Origin: Caprimulgus europaeus | Taxonomy: Eukaryota > Chordata > Aves > Caprimulgiformes > Caprimulgidae | NCBI GenBank assembly: GCA_907165065.1 | Contig: OU015526.1 | Location: 71,199,723 to 71,263,722, forward strand | DNA length: 64,000 nt | Reading direction: 5' to 3' | Shown here: positions 48,916-61,277 of the stretch, one piece after another | Layout: the number at the start of each line of letters is the position of its first letter | Numbering within the stretch: the stretch's first letter is position 1 | Translations under genes and position numbers: made by a program | Notes under the pieces: generated by a model | Told to the model about the DNA's origin: nothing | The model's database searches: none | Seen by the model: only the letters and a program-made list of their open reading frames with translations

Positions 48916-49119
48916 CCCCTTCGAGGGCTGTAGTTACCATAGCAATGGCACGTCTCTTTGTGCCCCCCCAGCACTAGGGCAGGGACATGTCTGGGCAGAA
49001 GACCTCCTGCGGGCAGGGCATTTCACAAGTCGTTTCCTTCTCAGTGGTCTCGTGAAAACAATCTTGCCAGTGATCTTGCAGACAATCTTTGAGGCAAGAT
49101 AATGGTGCTGCTCCTCACA

Positions 49120-49124
49120 ATGCT
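49120..49124. repeat. Right target-site duplication ATGCT
   Basis: Exact match of the left copy at 42831-42835, directly after the terminal CA of the 5' LTR on the plus strand. Confidence 0.9.
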
Positions 49125-52100
49125 GCAGCAGTGTTTAATGGAAAAGTACTATATATTGCACTGTTCATTTTCTATTAGAAAACATTAAACAAATCCCATT
49201 TGTATCAATATCTAGTTCATAATTTACATGAGCAATTTTAGATAAGTATTCTAAACACAATGAACTTCATACAGAAAAATCTTCTAAGCAGTTTCTTGTT
49301 GACTAACTATACAGTGATGTCTCATTTTCAACAGAAAAAGTGAGGAAATGATAGGAGTCATACCAGTTAGTTTTAAAGATAGTCATGTTAAAACTATCTG
49401 CTTTCATGTAGATAAAAGCATTCTCAAACTAAGTTGCACTGAACCACATCTGCAATCTTCATTCTCTACTCTTGGGTTAGGAGACTGCATTACTATCGCC
49501 CTTTCAGTCAGACAGGGCTTACATTTATACAAATTCACGTATTAAAGGTTAACAACTCTAAAAATAACTCCATTAGGTAATAGCTCAAGTTCTTCAGTGA
49601 GCCCTAAATAAATATTTTGACAGGAAAGGGGTGCATTTTTTCTAAGGAAGGTGGGCTAATCCACAGCCTTGCTTTCTCAGAGAAACACACTTCAAGGTAT
49701 TTTTTTGACTGACATCCACAGCTGCTCCACTGCAAACAATGGGAAACCTGTAGGCATGGCCCTGTGCTGTTTCCTTGTAATCTCTGCTCAGTAAGGATGT
49801 TCTCATCCTTCCCTTCATCACAGTGCCCAAATCTGCTCTCAAGCAATCATGACTGTGTCTTCCTCATTGAGCCTTGCTGGCAGAGGGACTATCTGTTAGT
49901 TGAGTAGGGAGTTTTGCACTGAAAGGGGGGGGGAATATAAAAAGGAGCATCTCATAGTGAGTCCTAGAGGGTCAGAATTTGAAGATTCTTGGATCCTTAG
50001 ATGTGCCCCTGCAAAAAAAAGATAAGGAATTCAGTTACCAAGACAAGTAACCTCTATTTTCATGGTCACGCCTTGTCCTGTCACAGGACTTGAGAACTGC
50101 TAACAATACAGTTGCCAAGTCCTCCTATCCCCCCTCTGTTTTTACAAGAGGTAGTGGCTCGTAAGAGCAAATTGTCTGTTTGTGAGGTTTTTTGTTGTTG
50201 GTTGGTTGGTTGGTTGTATTTTTCCCCTTAAAATCCAGTTGCCCAGGGTTTAAATCCAAATGAAACTAAGTGGATGCTTTATTTCTCCAGTTTTCACTGT
50301 TCAATCAAATAAACCTGTGACTATCTCCCAGGGCTGTACAAGGTGACAATATTTATCTTTGAAGTTGATGAGATGGTACACTGAGAGTCACCATGTAGTT
50401 TAAATGGAAAAGACATGCTCTATATTCTCTGATTATTAACTTGGGAATGGACTAGTTGCAGTATGGGAGGGATCAGTTCTCTCTTAAACACTAAATATTA
50501 CTGTTGACCCAATTTAAAATCGCTGCCCTTTAACACATTTGGTATTTTATAGTTTCAGCATAGTAAAGACTTTGGTAATGTTCATTGATGATTAAAGTTG
50601 TGGATCTGTAAAGCAGTGCACTGGAAAAACACCAGGAAAATGTGAGCCAGAACTGATGTTGTGACTTGCTCTTTGATTTTTCAAATCCCAAAGTTCCCCT
50701 TACCATACAGGGAAGATAGTATTTGAAGTGTGGCATTCCGTCTAAGCCTATTGCAGAAGTTTCCAAGCTTTTGCATCACATCAGATAGAGATATATTTAA
50801 AATTTTTTATGTGACTTTAAATGGACTCTTACAATATGAAGTGGTTACTTCCTATTGTAGAACAGTGTGAAATTAAAGTGCTTGGAGGGACAGTTATATT
50901 TAAAATCCTAGCATTTTCTTATAGCTAACTTGTATTAAGGGTTATAACTTCTTCAAAGCACATTACCCTTTGTCCTGGTTCAGGCTGTATATGGTAGGTT
51001 GTCCATTTCATTCCAATCAATGTTGTGGTTTTTTTTTCCTTAAAACTCCATCAAAAAAGAAAACAACATCCACGCTTGAATAGCTTGCCTGATGTTGCTG
51101 GCATGAATCTTTTGCCCTTTACAATAACGTTAACATAAAGTCAGTATTTAGCAAGGACAAGTGCTGAGAAAAAGCTCCAGCTTCTGCACTGGAGAACCTT
51201 CTCAACAAATAAAAGAACAATTTTTTAAATATGGATTTTGTTTCAGTGGGGCTTTACAATAGATAAACATTTAATAAGTCAGCTATGACATTTATAAAGA
51301 CAAAAATATTTGAATACAGAGACTTAACAAACTCTCAGGATTCTCAAGAGCAAATGTAAATTATTGCATGTTATTGTCCCCAGCTAAGCTCTATGGACAG
51401 TATCTAAGAACAATTATTTTCTGTGTGCTATAAAGCATATTTTTGAATGTAATCATTTTTCCTGGCAATTTTACCAACACTGAATTTGGTTCATGCTCTG
51501 AATTTTGCTCTTTTCTTCTGAGTTCTTACATAAAGTCTTAGGAAAAAAGAAGGCAGCAATGTTTTGGGGCTGAAAAAGTCATGATATTCTTAAAGTTCTG
51601 TTGGAGAATTTTGGTGTAAAATATCACCTAGATATGAGACTGAGGGTTTGGAGTTTGCACAAAGGAGTGTTACCTATTGTTCTATGTGGACTTTAAGGAA
51701 GGTAAAATGGTTTATAGTGCTCTATTCCCTCTGCCTGGAACAGCTGGGCAAAAAGAGAGGAAATGGCTTGCTCCCAGTATTTGTCAAGTAACTGATCTTC
51801 AAATTAAGGGATAAGGTAGACAATGACAGTATGCTCATAAATCAAGAGAAAAGTTGAAGTACTTTGGCCAAAATTCAGAGAAAAAAGATTGAAATTAAGG
51901 TTTCAGTTTCGATATTTGAAATTATTGATATTTGAGTAATAAAAATTTAATTAATGATTTTAAAAAAAATCTACCTGGACTACCAGATCAGGATTAATTA
52001 AATGCAGCCTGTATTATGTAATTATCGAACCGAAACAAGTACGGAATGTGTAGACAATCATGCACACATAGTAAGTAATGCTCTGTAAATGACCATGTGC

Positions 52101-53505
52101 ACAGTATTTCCTGGTAGCTTCTGTTCAAGGCAGTCTGATTTGATAACCTGTGTAAGATACAAAGAAAAAAAGGAACAAGTTCTTACAACAAATACAGCTT
52201 GCAAAAGTGAAATCTCTTTTTTTTTTAAGTATCACGTGGAAGCTACCAAACATATTATACTGACATACTCTTTGACAGGAAATAACTAATTCTTGAACTT
52301 GCAATTGCTTAGTTGAATGAATTTAACAAAACAGGTTATGGTACAGAAAATCTAGTTATTGGGTGATGTTTTCTGTTGTATAGTAAAGAGAGCAAAGCCT
52401 AAAAAAATATTAATTGTTTATAAACTGAAACATATTTCAGTAACATCTGATTAGAAGCTAATATCTTAGGCAATCTATCATTATCAGTATTACATGCATT
52501 ATCCCAACTGAAATAATAAATTTCATTTTACTTGTGTTTAATAGCTGTTATGAATCATAAAATGCTTCCTGAATTTTATTAAAATTCTGTTATAGCTCAT
52601 TTATGATTGAGGATAATAAAGTACTTACAGAATACAGAATGGTATAATTACTGAAAAGATAAAGAGCTCCAGGCTACCTTTTCTATATTGTTAGCAAAAA
52701 TGGAAAATAAGATTGGATCAAGATAAGAGTTTTGCAAGACTACCTTGACTTTATTCTCAAAATAAATTTTGCTCCTATCTGATTTGACACGCAGTTTATT
52801 CTGAATAAGGGCCTAATCTTGAAGTCTTCACCCAGACAATGCTGCACGTGGCCCCATGTGTTTGTGGTGAGTAGGACTCACTGTAATTAAGGTATCTCAA
52901 TAAAATGAAGTATCAAGGACCTCAGTGTGAGCCCACAGCACTCTGGAAGCAGCTGTCAGACCCCCCATTGTGTTTTCCCTGATCTGTATATAGTAAAAAC
53001 TGTGTGTTCTACAGTAACTGATTGATCAGGTAAAATGCATATTCTGTTGAAATTTCCTTCAGTGTAAAATCAAATATCTTGAGCAGGTTTTCAATGGTAT
53101 TACAGTTTGTTTTTCTTTTCATAGACCAATCTTTAGGGGTGACTGTTGGACTTCACTTTGTGTGACTTTCTTGAAAATTTTGTATGGTCTTGTGTGTATA
53201 TGTGTGTGAATACATAAATTCATATGTATGTTTATGTATTTTAATTCTGAAGGGCTCAGGATAGAGAACAATAATGATATGCAAAGTTTTTTCAAATTTT
53301 TCTGGATTTTTTTTGTTTGTTTGGTTGGTTTTTTTTCCAATAAAATATCAGAACATTTTGCTCTACTTATAAAGTAATACAGAGCTTTATTTTTCACAGA
53401 CACTGTAGATTTTGGCAGAGGTGAGGAGACCAGGTGTTTGCCACCTGCCACAGTATTTTTAGTTAATTTAGAATGAACTGCATTTAGTACTGTTGGTGCT
53501 TTTAT
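49125..53505. other. Gene-free AT-rich DNA
   Basis: No gene or repeat family recognised. A short (TTGG)n run lies at about 50198-50216 and a G run at 49925-49933. Confidence 0.55.
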
Positions 53506-54485
53506 ATCACAGAATCACAGAATGGTGAGGGACCTCAGGAAATCAGCTAGTCCAATCCTCCTGACAGAGCAGGAACACCTAAAGGCGTCCAGGCGGGTTT
53601 TGAATGTCTCTAGAAAAGGAGACTCCACAACATCCCAGGGCAGCCTGTCCCAGTGCTCTGTCACCCTTACAGTAAAAAAGTTTCTTCTGAAGTTTAAGTG
53701 GAACCTCCTGTGTTCCAGCTTACACCCATTGCCCCTTGTCCTATCATTGGACACCACTGCGAAGAGCCTGGCCCCATCCTCCTGACATTCACCCTTTACA
53801 TATTTATAAACATTAATAAGGTCACCCCTCAGCCTCCTCTTCTCCAAGCTAAAGAGACCCAGCTTTCTAAGCCTTTCCTCAGAAGGGAGATGTTCCACTC
53901 CCTTAGTCATCTTCGTGGGTCTGCACTGAGCCCACTGGACAAGCAGTTCCCTGTCCTTCTTGAACTGTGGGGTTCAGAACTGGACACAATATTCCAGATG
54001 TGGCCTTACCAGGGCAGAGTAGAGGGGGAGGAGAACCTTTCTCACCTTCTAACCACAGTCCTTCTAATACACCCCAGGATGCCATTGGCCTTGCTGGCTC
54101 ATGGTCATCCTGCGGTCCACCAGGACAACCAGATCCCTTTCCCCTACACTGCTCTCTAATAGATCATTCCTCAGCTTATACTGGAGCCTGGGGTTGTTCC
54201 TGCCCAGATGCAACACCCTACAATTGCCCTTATTATATTTCATTAAGTTTTTCCCTGCCCAACTCTCCAGCCTGTCCAGGTCTGGCTGAATGGCAGCACA
54301 GCCTGCTGCTGTGTCAGCCACTCCTCCCAGCTTTGTGTCATCAGCAAACTTGCTGACAGTGCACTCTGTTCCCTCATCCAGGTCACTGATGAATATACTG
54401 ACTAATACTGGTCCTAGTACTGACCCTTGAGGGACTCCACTAGATACCGGCCTCCAACTAGACTCTGTCCAATTGACAACCCAAC
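53506..54485 (-). mobile_element. CR1 LINE 3' fragment
   Basis: A minus-strand CR1 of about 980 bp. Its 3' terminus is at the low-coordinate end (ATCACAGAATCACAGAATGG on the plus strand). Going upward it covers the 3' untranslated end, the ORF2 C-terminus (frame 53515-53910, with [20 protein letters not shown]) and more of the reverse transcriptase (frame 54064-54321, with [20 protein letters not shown]). Frames are interrupted, so it is inactive. It is less diverged than the copies at 7968 and 58332. Confidence 0.92.
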
Positions 54486-56735
54486 TGTAGGTGAAGAACT
54501 TAAAACTATATCTAGAATTTCCTATTACTGGAACTGTTCTTCTCTAAAAAGCTCTTGTCCTTTTCTTGTGACTTTACTTTTGAGTATTACTTTTTAATTT
54601 AAAATTAGTGCTGCTATAAAGATTAAATATGGAAAGGTAAAGCAGTAGGAGCTGTTGCATATACTATTTAAACTGTTAAGGCATTTTTTGAAACCTTAAA
54701 TATTGGAAATGTAAGTAATTAAAAAGACATTTCTGAAGTCTAGAATGTACTGTTGGAGAGAGTATTGCTTGATGGTTCATTAAGTCACCTTTTCCTCAAT
54801 ATAGTGTTACCTCTCCCTTTTATTTCTGTGTTTGTGTATCTAAGCAGAAACACGCCTGTGTGTCAGGTCCCCCTATAGAGATCAGTGTAATGTAAACTAC
54901 ACACATGCAATGTTACCAGAAACCAACTGCTTCCTGGTGAAGGGTGATAAGTAGGTGGCAACAGTCAGACACTCTTCACCACTGAGTAGATGATGCCGAA
55001 AACAAGATCAATGCAAAATAAATTGATCCTGTAAATGCCAAAAAGTGGGGTTTGGGATTTGTTTGTGGTTCTTTTTCATTTAATACTTACTTCCACGTCC
55101 TCACAGCAAGTGAAATGTGTCTCTATTTTCCTCCAATGTCTTGTAGTTTATGTAATTTCTCAGTATTCAGTAAATACATTGCTTGGTCTTGGAGCTAAAT
55201 GATTCTTTCCTCTCAGCTTTTAGGAAATATCTATGAAGTTATTTTTTCTGCAGAAATCCTTATTTAGAATTTTCAGTGACCATTGCAGCTTTATAACTCT
55301 GCAAGAGCTGAACAATTGAACTACCTAAGAAAAAGAAAAATATGTCACAATAACACTGAGAAACTTCTCTTGGAAAAACTCCAAGCAAGAACTTCTTTCT
55401 ACCAGTTGCTTTCCCTGAAAGATTTTGAAATGCCATACCAACAAATGGAGAAGAGCAGTTCTGCTGTTTCTGTCTCAGAGATTTTTTTTAAAATTATTTC
55501 ATACAGTCCTAGAGACATTCCACACATAAGATCCTTCTCTCATTCCTTTTGCTTTGTTTCACAATTAAGTGATGGTCAGCTGGGAGATCTGAGCAGTACA
55601 TTGGGCCAGATGACTTCCAGGGGTGCACAGAGAGCTATTTAGTCTACATGGTGTCTTACACGTCTGGTAGTTCAGTTTCAGTTCAGTTCTCTTTCAGTTT
55701 ACTAAAAATGTCTAGTTTACATTCACGCTACATTAACTACAATAAGCCTGCATGTGAGTTTTTTCTCCAATAAAGTATACTATTCTTTCTCAGCTCTCAT
55801 CCCAGAGTAAATTGGAAAATATTTTTTTGTCATGACAATATATTAAACCATGTAAATGCAAACTAAGGGATGATCTGATTAAAATTTCCTCTTTGTAGCA
55901 GTAGAGCAAGGGGACAAATATTCTCTCCACGAGCCTATGTGTATAAATGGAAAGGTTGCAGATAGATGTTGCTTGTAATTATGGTCCAAATGTACTTTTA
56001 TTATCCTAGGAAAATTAAAAAAAAAAATCCAGGACCAGAACAATCCCAAATCTGTTTTCTCCTGAAGAAAAAAAGTACACACACATATATATGCATATAT
56101 ATATATATATATAAAAAAAAATATATATATATATACATAAGTATACATACATATAAACACATATATAGTAAAAACGCCTTATTTTCCTTATTGTAGATCT
56201 TGGATTATTTATAGAGCTGACTTAGTGATTGGTTCCAGTTTTAACCTCCAGTGTAGTGGCTTGGATTTTTCTAGGTCTGTTTTTACAGCCCATAACACAG
56301 CAAACATATTGACTGTCAGTGGGCACTTGACATTTAAAATCCTTCTGCACCATTGATCCTCAAGGTAAATATCTTTACAATAATCTTTTAAAAAAAAACT
56401 TCTAAGAAAGATGGACTAAGGATTGGTAAAGAGCTGATAATGAGTAAATAAATGTAACTAACCCAAAAGAAACTTTAAATATGTCCACCATTAATTTCTG
56501 TCCTTGGTAATTTACTTATGATTACTGGATTATTACTGTAGATTATTAATGATTTACTGCAGAACAATGGTGTATTTGCTAATGTCTCAGATTCTAACAT
56601 AGTTCTTGACTTCACACAATTATATCTTTTATTCTTTAAATACAATTGAGTGCAAATTCAGTCCTTTATTATGAATAAATAATTATTCTTTTTCTGGAAT
56701 TTAAAGAAAAATAACATTAGATCAATTAAATCAAT
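54486..56735. other. Gene-free DNA with an AT microsatellite
   Basis: Nothing recognised apart from the simple repeat at 56076-56168. The AT content is high throughout. Confidence 0.55.
56076..56168. repeat. (CA)/(TA)n microsatellite
   Basis: A compound repeat: ACACACACA, then long ATATAT runs broken by an A9 tract, then TACATACATATA. Likely to be length-variable. Confidence 0.9.
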
Positions 56736-57245
56736 TGTGTTGGTTTGGGTGGATTCACACACATTCACACAAATGATAATGATAACAACAGTGATAACAG
56801 AATTACACAAATGAGTGGTACACAGCGCCCACTGCCCGCCTACTGATGCCCAGCCTGTGCCAGCTAACCATCCAGGAAGGAGAGACAGTCCCAAAACCGA
56901 AACCTTGGAAGACTGAGCCCAAGCAATCCCCCAGAGAGGTACCCCTGGAAAAGAAGTGCCATGTCTTCCGGTCAGCCCTGGTTAATATACTGGCATGACG
57001 TGATATGATCTGGAATAGTTCATTGGCACATCCAAATGCCAGTTCTGGGCTTTGCTATTCACTACACTTCTCCCTCCCAGTCTTAATGCAGCTGTGAAGC
57101 AGCCAAACACGGTGGCCTTGATCTCCAGCAGCGACTCACAACACCAGCACTCTTATCAACATTCTTCTCATAAGAAGTCTGAACTGAAACACTGTAACTG
57201 AAATACTAAAAAGAAAATTAACTCTATCTTAGAAAAACCAGGACA
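56736..57245 (-). mobile_element. Solo LTR (avian ERVK-like)
   Basis: About 510 bp, related to 34016-34696. On the minus strand it begins TGTCCTGGTTTTT and carries GATAGAGTTAATTTTC near its start, a hallmark of a common bird LTR group; it ends CCAACACA. TCAAT flanks it at 56731-56735 and 57246-57250 (the match can be read as ATCAAT if the terminal A is counted), supporting an insertion with a 5- or 6-bp duplication. No internal genes remain. Confidence 0.8.
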
Positions 57246-57250
57246 TCAAT

Positions 57251-58331
57251 ATAAATGAAGATTTTTTTGTCGTCACAGAAGTGATCCTGCCTGTTGGAAA
57301 TACATTAAAAAGAATCAGAAAATTAGTTAAACAGTTGGTCCAATAAAGATACACAGGAATCTTGTTCCAGGAATCCATAGAGGTCTCTGTGAGGTTGCAG
57401 TGTATAAAAAAATCATTTTAACTGGCACGCCTTGTTTAATGTTGTTTTGCAACTCTGGTCATCTCAGCAAAGTCAAAAATGGATTCTTCCAACGTGCTGG
57501 TCCCTGGGCTCCCAGGCTAATGCACACTGAGCAAGAGCTGGGAGAAGGACAAAACACTTTGGCCATGATAGTTATTGTTAAAGTATGTACTGTATCTATG
57601 TATAGACACGACTGTTATGAACAATAATTAATAGCTATTAATTACCATTAGAAGGTTCAAAGCATCTAATTCAGTGACAGACCTGACAAACAAAGAATGA
57701 TTTGTACGTAATGACCTACACCTTGCTTTTTAATCTGCAGCTTTTTTCTCAAAATATGTATGTTCAGATGGTTAATAGTAATTACAGTCATAACTTCGAC
57801 ACAGGGCAGTTTGTTTCTTAGCCTATTTCATAAATACGCTTCCCTAATACTTTCAGAGTACATTTTATTTGCTCCATTTTGGCTTCAAATGAGAATTGAA
57901 TTTTGTCTCAAAAATCCATGCACTTCTCTTTGACTTCCAAAAATCCAGTTGTGTTCTCTGAAATAAAATCTCACATAACACAGGGACTATTCAGATTGCT
58001 CAGACAACGGTAAAAGAAGATTGAGATCTTTACCTGGCATGAGCATTATGATACAGAACTTTTTCATGTGAAAGATGAGGACAGGAGTGATTCTGACAAG
58101 CGTTAGGTTTGACATAAATCAGGAATAGCTGCTTTGAAGTTAGCAGAGTTATACTGGTCTAAAAAGGATGTGGGAAGATCAGGCTACAGATGCGTGACTA
58201 ATATAAATATGAAATTATGTCTATGCGTGTGGGTGTTTGTATGCATAGATAGCAAGATATTTTAAATTTCAGAATGGTATTTACTACTAGTAGAACTTCT
58301 CTCTCAAAAAAGAAAATAAATGTAGAATATA
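57251..58331. other. Gene-free DNA
   Basis: No recognised gene, RNA or repeat family. Confidence 0.55.
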
Positions 58332-58705
58332 AAATCATAGAATCATAGAATAGTTTGGTTTGAAAAGACCCTTATGATCATCTAGTACAACCATAAGCCC
58401 AGCATTGCCAAGTCCACCACTAAAGCATGTTCCCAAGTACCACATCTACACATCCTTTAAATATCTCCAGGGATGGTGACACCACCACTTCCCTGGGCAG
58501 CCTGTTCCAATACTTGACAACCCTTTCAGTGAAGAATTTTTTACTAATATCCAACCTAAACCTCCCCTGGCGCAACTTAAAACAGTTCCCTCTTTTCCTA
58601 TCACTTGAAGAATAGACAAACCACCACCTCTCTACAACCTCCTTTCAGGTAATTGAAGAGAGCAATAAGTTCTCCCCTCAATAAGATCTACCTTCAGACA
58701 AGTTT
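58332..58705 (-). mobile_element. CR1 LINE 3' fragment
   Basis: A short minus-strand CR1. The 3' terminus is ATCATAGAATCATAGAATAG at 58334, followed by the standard untranslated end and the last part of ORF2 (complement of CCCTGGGCAGCCTGTTCCAA). The 5' border near 58705 is approximate. Diverged and inactive. Confidence 0.88.
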
Positions 58706-59299
58706 GTCCCTGAGTTTTTTGATGGTGTACAAGGTAAAATGCCAAAAGTACTAGGATTTTTAATTTAATTATACTTGGTTATCCTGAGACCACAGGAAAG
58801 AAAAATTTGCCAGAGTTGTTAGCAGAGTCAATTCAGTCTAGAATTCAATTTTCAAACACTGTTAATTGGTGTATATCTAAAATCAATTGCACTATGCTAA
58901 TTGACTGAAACTGAAGATCTAGATCCGAGTTTGTTTTCAAATATGCATTAACCAAAAAGGTGTGAATATTGCTACTAAACAATAATTCAGAAGATTCTCT
59001 GGAAATAGTTATACAACAGCAAGCCAATAGTGCTAGGTTGGGTTAGCTTTGGAAGAAAAAGTCACTGTCTACGTGCTTCATCAAGATTTTGAGTGGTTCG
59101 CATAAGGTTGAAAATAATTGCTCTATGTGGGCCTTAGTTTTATACAAAACCAAAGTGAACTTTATTGACTTAACACACTTATATGTTGTGTGTAGACATT
59201 CCTCCACACACTTCTTTTACTTTTTTTTTTAAAAAAAGAAAATTTTTCTTTCATATGGTCTCAAGATAGCCAAGTATAATTAAATTAAAAATCCAAGTA

Positions 59300-59332
59300 C
59301 TTTTGGCTTTTTCTTTAAAAAAAAGCCAAAAG
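59300..59332. repeat. Perfect 13-bp inverted repeat
   Basis: CTTTTGGCTTTTT at 59300-59312 pairs exactly with AAAAAGCCAAAAG at 59320-59332 across a 7-base loop (CTTTAAA). Either strand could fold into a hairpin, though much of the stem is A-T. Confidence 0.9.
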
Positions 59333-61193
59333 CCTTCATATAGATGTAATCTACACACAAATTTTTATAAATCATAACAATGGGATTTGTCTTTGTAGAG
59401 TTGGGATAAAAGTAGATATCACTTGGAGCAAAATGTGCCACTACCTTTTGTGGTGGAAATGGGATTATGATTGCTACGTATTTATTTGGTTACTGAGATG
59501 TTTAGTAAGTGAATGTTGGTTTGGATTAATATAAGTCTGTATAGAAAAATCAGCAGGATAGAATAAGAGTAAATCAAGGTAAGCCAGTGTTTCACAGAAA
59601 TTCAGAAAATCTTAAAAGGGATTTGCAATGTCGAATACCTCCGTAACTTACATTGGAAAGCACTTGGGTAAACAAAAGAAAAAAAAAAGTTGTTTTGGGA
59701 GAACAAAAGTTACAGGATCTCACTGATCTCTGCCATATCTCTGTCGGCTCTCTCAGGAGGACAGAGAGGAGAGTTTTATTAATTTGACAGTAGCTCAAGT
59801 GAGGTTTTGTTGTTATTATTGCTGAGTTTTAGTCTCATTGACAAAATCAATGATAATTTGTAAGAAAGCCACCAGGAGTACCTCAGAGACATGGTAAAGG
59901 GAACTTGGGTGAAGTTTGCTCCAAGGAAAGGAGGAGGAAGGTGCTGCAGGTGGGTGGCCAATGCTGTAGCGGCACCTGCTCCTCCATGAAGCACCTCAAT
60001 CTCTTCCAGGCTGGATGGGATACAGTCGCCCATCCCTTGGTTTTCTTCCCTGCTTTGGGGAAAGAAGCAGAAAGAAAATTGTTGGTTACTACATCTGGGC
60101 CTTGAAAACTTGTGAAAAGCATTTCACACAGTATTATGCCTGAAGAAATCTTCAGTCCCTTCTGATGCAGGAGACCAAGCTATTTAAGTACCACTGTTAT
60201 GTAAATATTTACATTTGTAAAAAAATAAATAATTCTCATAACAATTATGTCTATTCAATGCATACCATCTTGACTAATAGCAAATATTAAACCAAGATAC
60301 TTGCAAAGAGAAACCCTTCTAATTTGGCAAAGAAAAAAACAATAATCCTCTGCTATTTACTCCCCCCTCCATTTTAATTGTTAATATCTTTTCAACATGC
60401 AGAAGATGTAGTCTCCTACCATGCTAAAGCAGTCAGCCTAATTGAAAAGAAATACAAATCATCTAGCACACAGCTGAAAAATTCAGCTAAAATGCAATCT
60501 GTCATTATCTTTCCAATGCCAAATTTAAATAGGTATTAAAGTAAAAGGGGGAAACATCTTCTTATTTCTCTTGTGGCATCATTTCATTTTTAAAGAAATC
60601 CCTAATCCTCAAATGAAGATTCTGCCCAATACCCAACAAAACACTCAAGATTCAGCCTCAAGTGTCTTGGAAATCAGATCCAAAAATAGAGGAATAATTC
60701 CTTTATCATGAATTAATCTCATTTGAAAATGATTTTTAAAATACAGTTTATGCAATGCAAATCCTCATTCCCAGAATAACCTGTATTTGTGGTTGGTATG
60801 CCACAGTCAAGAGATAAATTACTACTCAGTGAGCTGTTTCAGCATGGCAATGTGAACTGCAGCTAGGATTAAGGAAACTGTTGAAGCATAACATACCATG
60901 AAAGAAATAAAAACATTTTATAGGACACATGGGTATTATTGACAGGTTTCTACTTTTTAGATACAATGAACCCTTTCAGAAGATCGTATTTGAAAGTATC
61001 CTACATTAGAAAATTATATGCCATATTTAAAAGTATTCACACTTTTAGTCCCCAAATTATTATGCACTATATAACGCATTTCAATTTAATTGGAAAAAAA
61101 GGTTGTATTGTGATGGTGAACACTTGTTTAATGGAGATAATATTTTAGCTCAGTAGGGAAGGTTGGATTCATTTGAAGCTGAGACATCTTCAG

Positions 61194-61277
61194 ATTTGTA
61201 ATTACCAATGCAGTACTTGTATTTGTAATTACCAAATTTTTTTACTTTGCAGTACTTGCAGTATTTGTAATTACCAA
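61194..61277. repeat. Short degenerate repeat cluster
   Basis: ATTTGTAATTACCAA occurs three times (61194, 61220 and 61263), interleaved with GCAGTACTTG (61210, 61249). It looks like a small local duplication cluster. Confidence 0.85.

Larger units (their letters stand above)
42836..49119 (-). mobile_element. Endogenous retrovirus, pol-deleted, young insertion
   Basis: A 6284-bp provirus on the minus strand with LTRs at both ends, TG...CA termini and an exact 5-bp target duplication. Order in the direction of transcription: 5' LTR, primer-binding site, repeated leader, gag, pro, a short reverse transcriptase remnant, env, U3 duplication, 3' LTR. RNase H, integrase and almost all of the polymerase are missing, so the element cannot replicate alone. 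The two 602-bp LTRs show no difference by eye and CpG sites are abundant, both signs of recent insertion (gene conversion between LTRs is the alternative). Gag remains open; pro and env carry disabling changes. Family assignment is uncertain: the envelope is gamma-like, the target duplication is 5 bp and the primer looks like serine tRNA. Confidence 0.95.
48518..49119 (-). repeat. 5' LTR
   Basis: 602 bp, identical by eye to 42836-43437. Read on the minus strand, U3 starts at 49119 with TGTGAGGA and U5 ends at 48518 with GGGACA. It is the promoter copy for the provirus and is dense in CpG. Confidence 0.95.
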
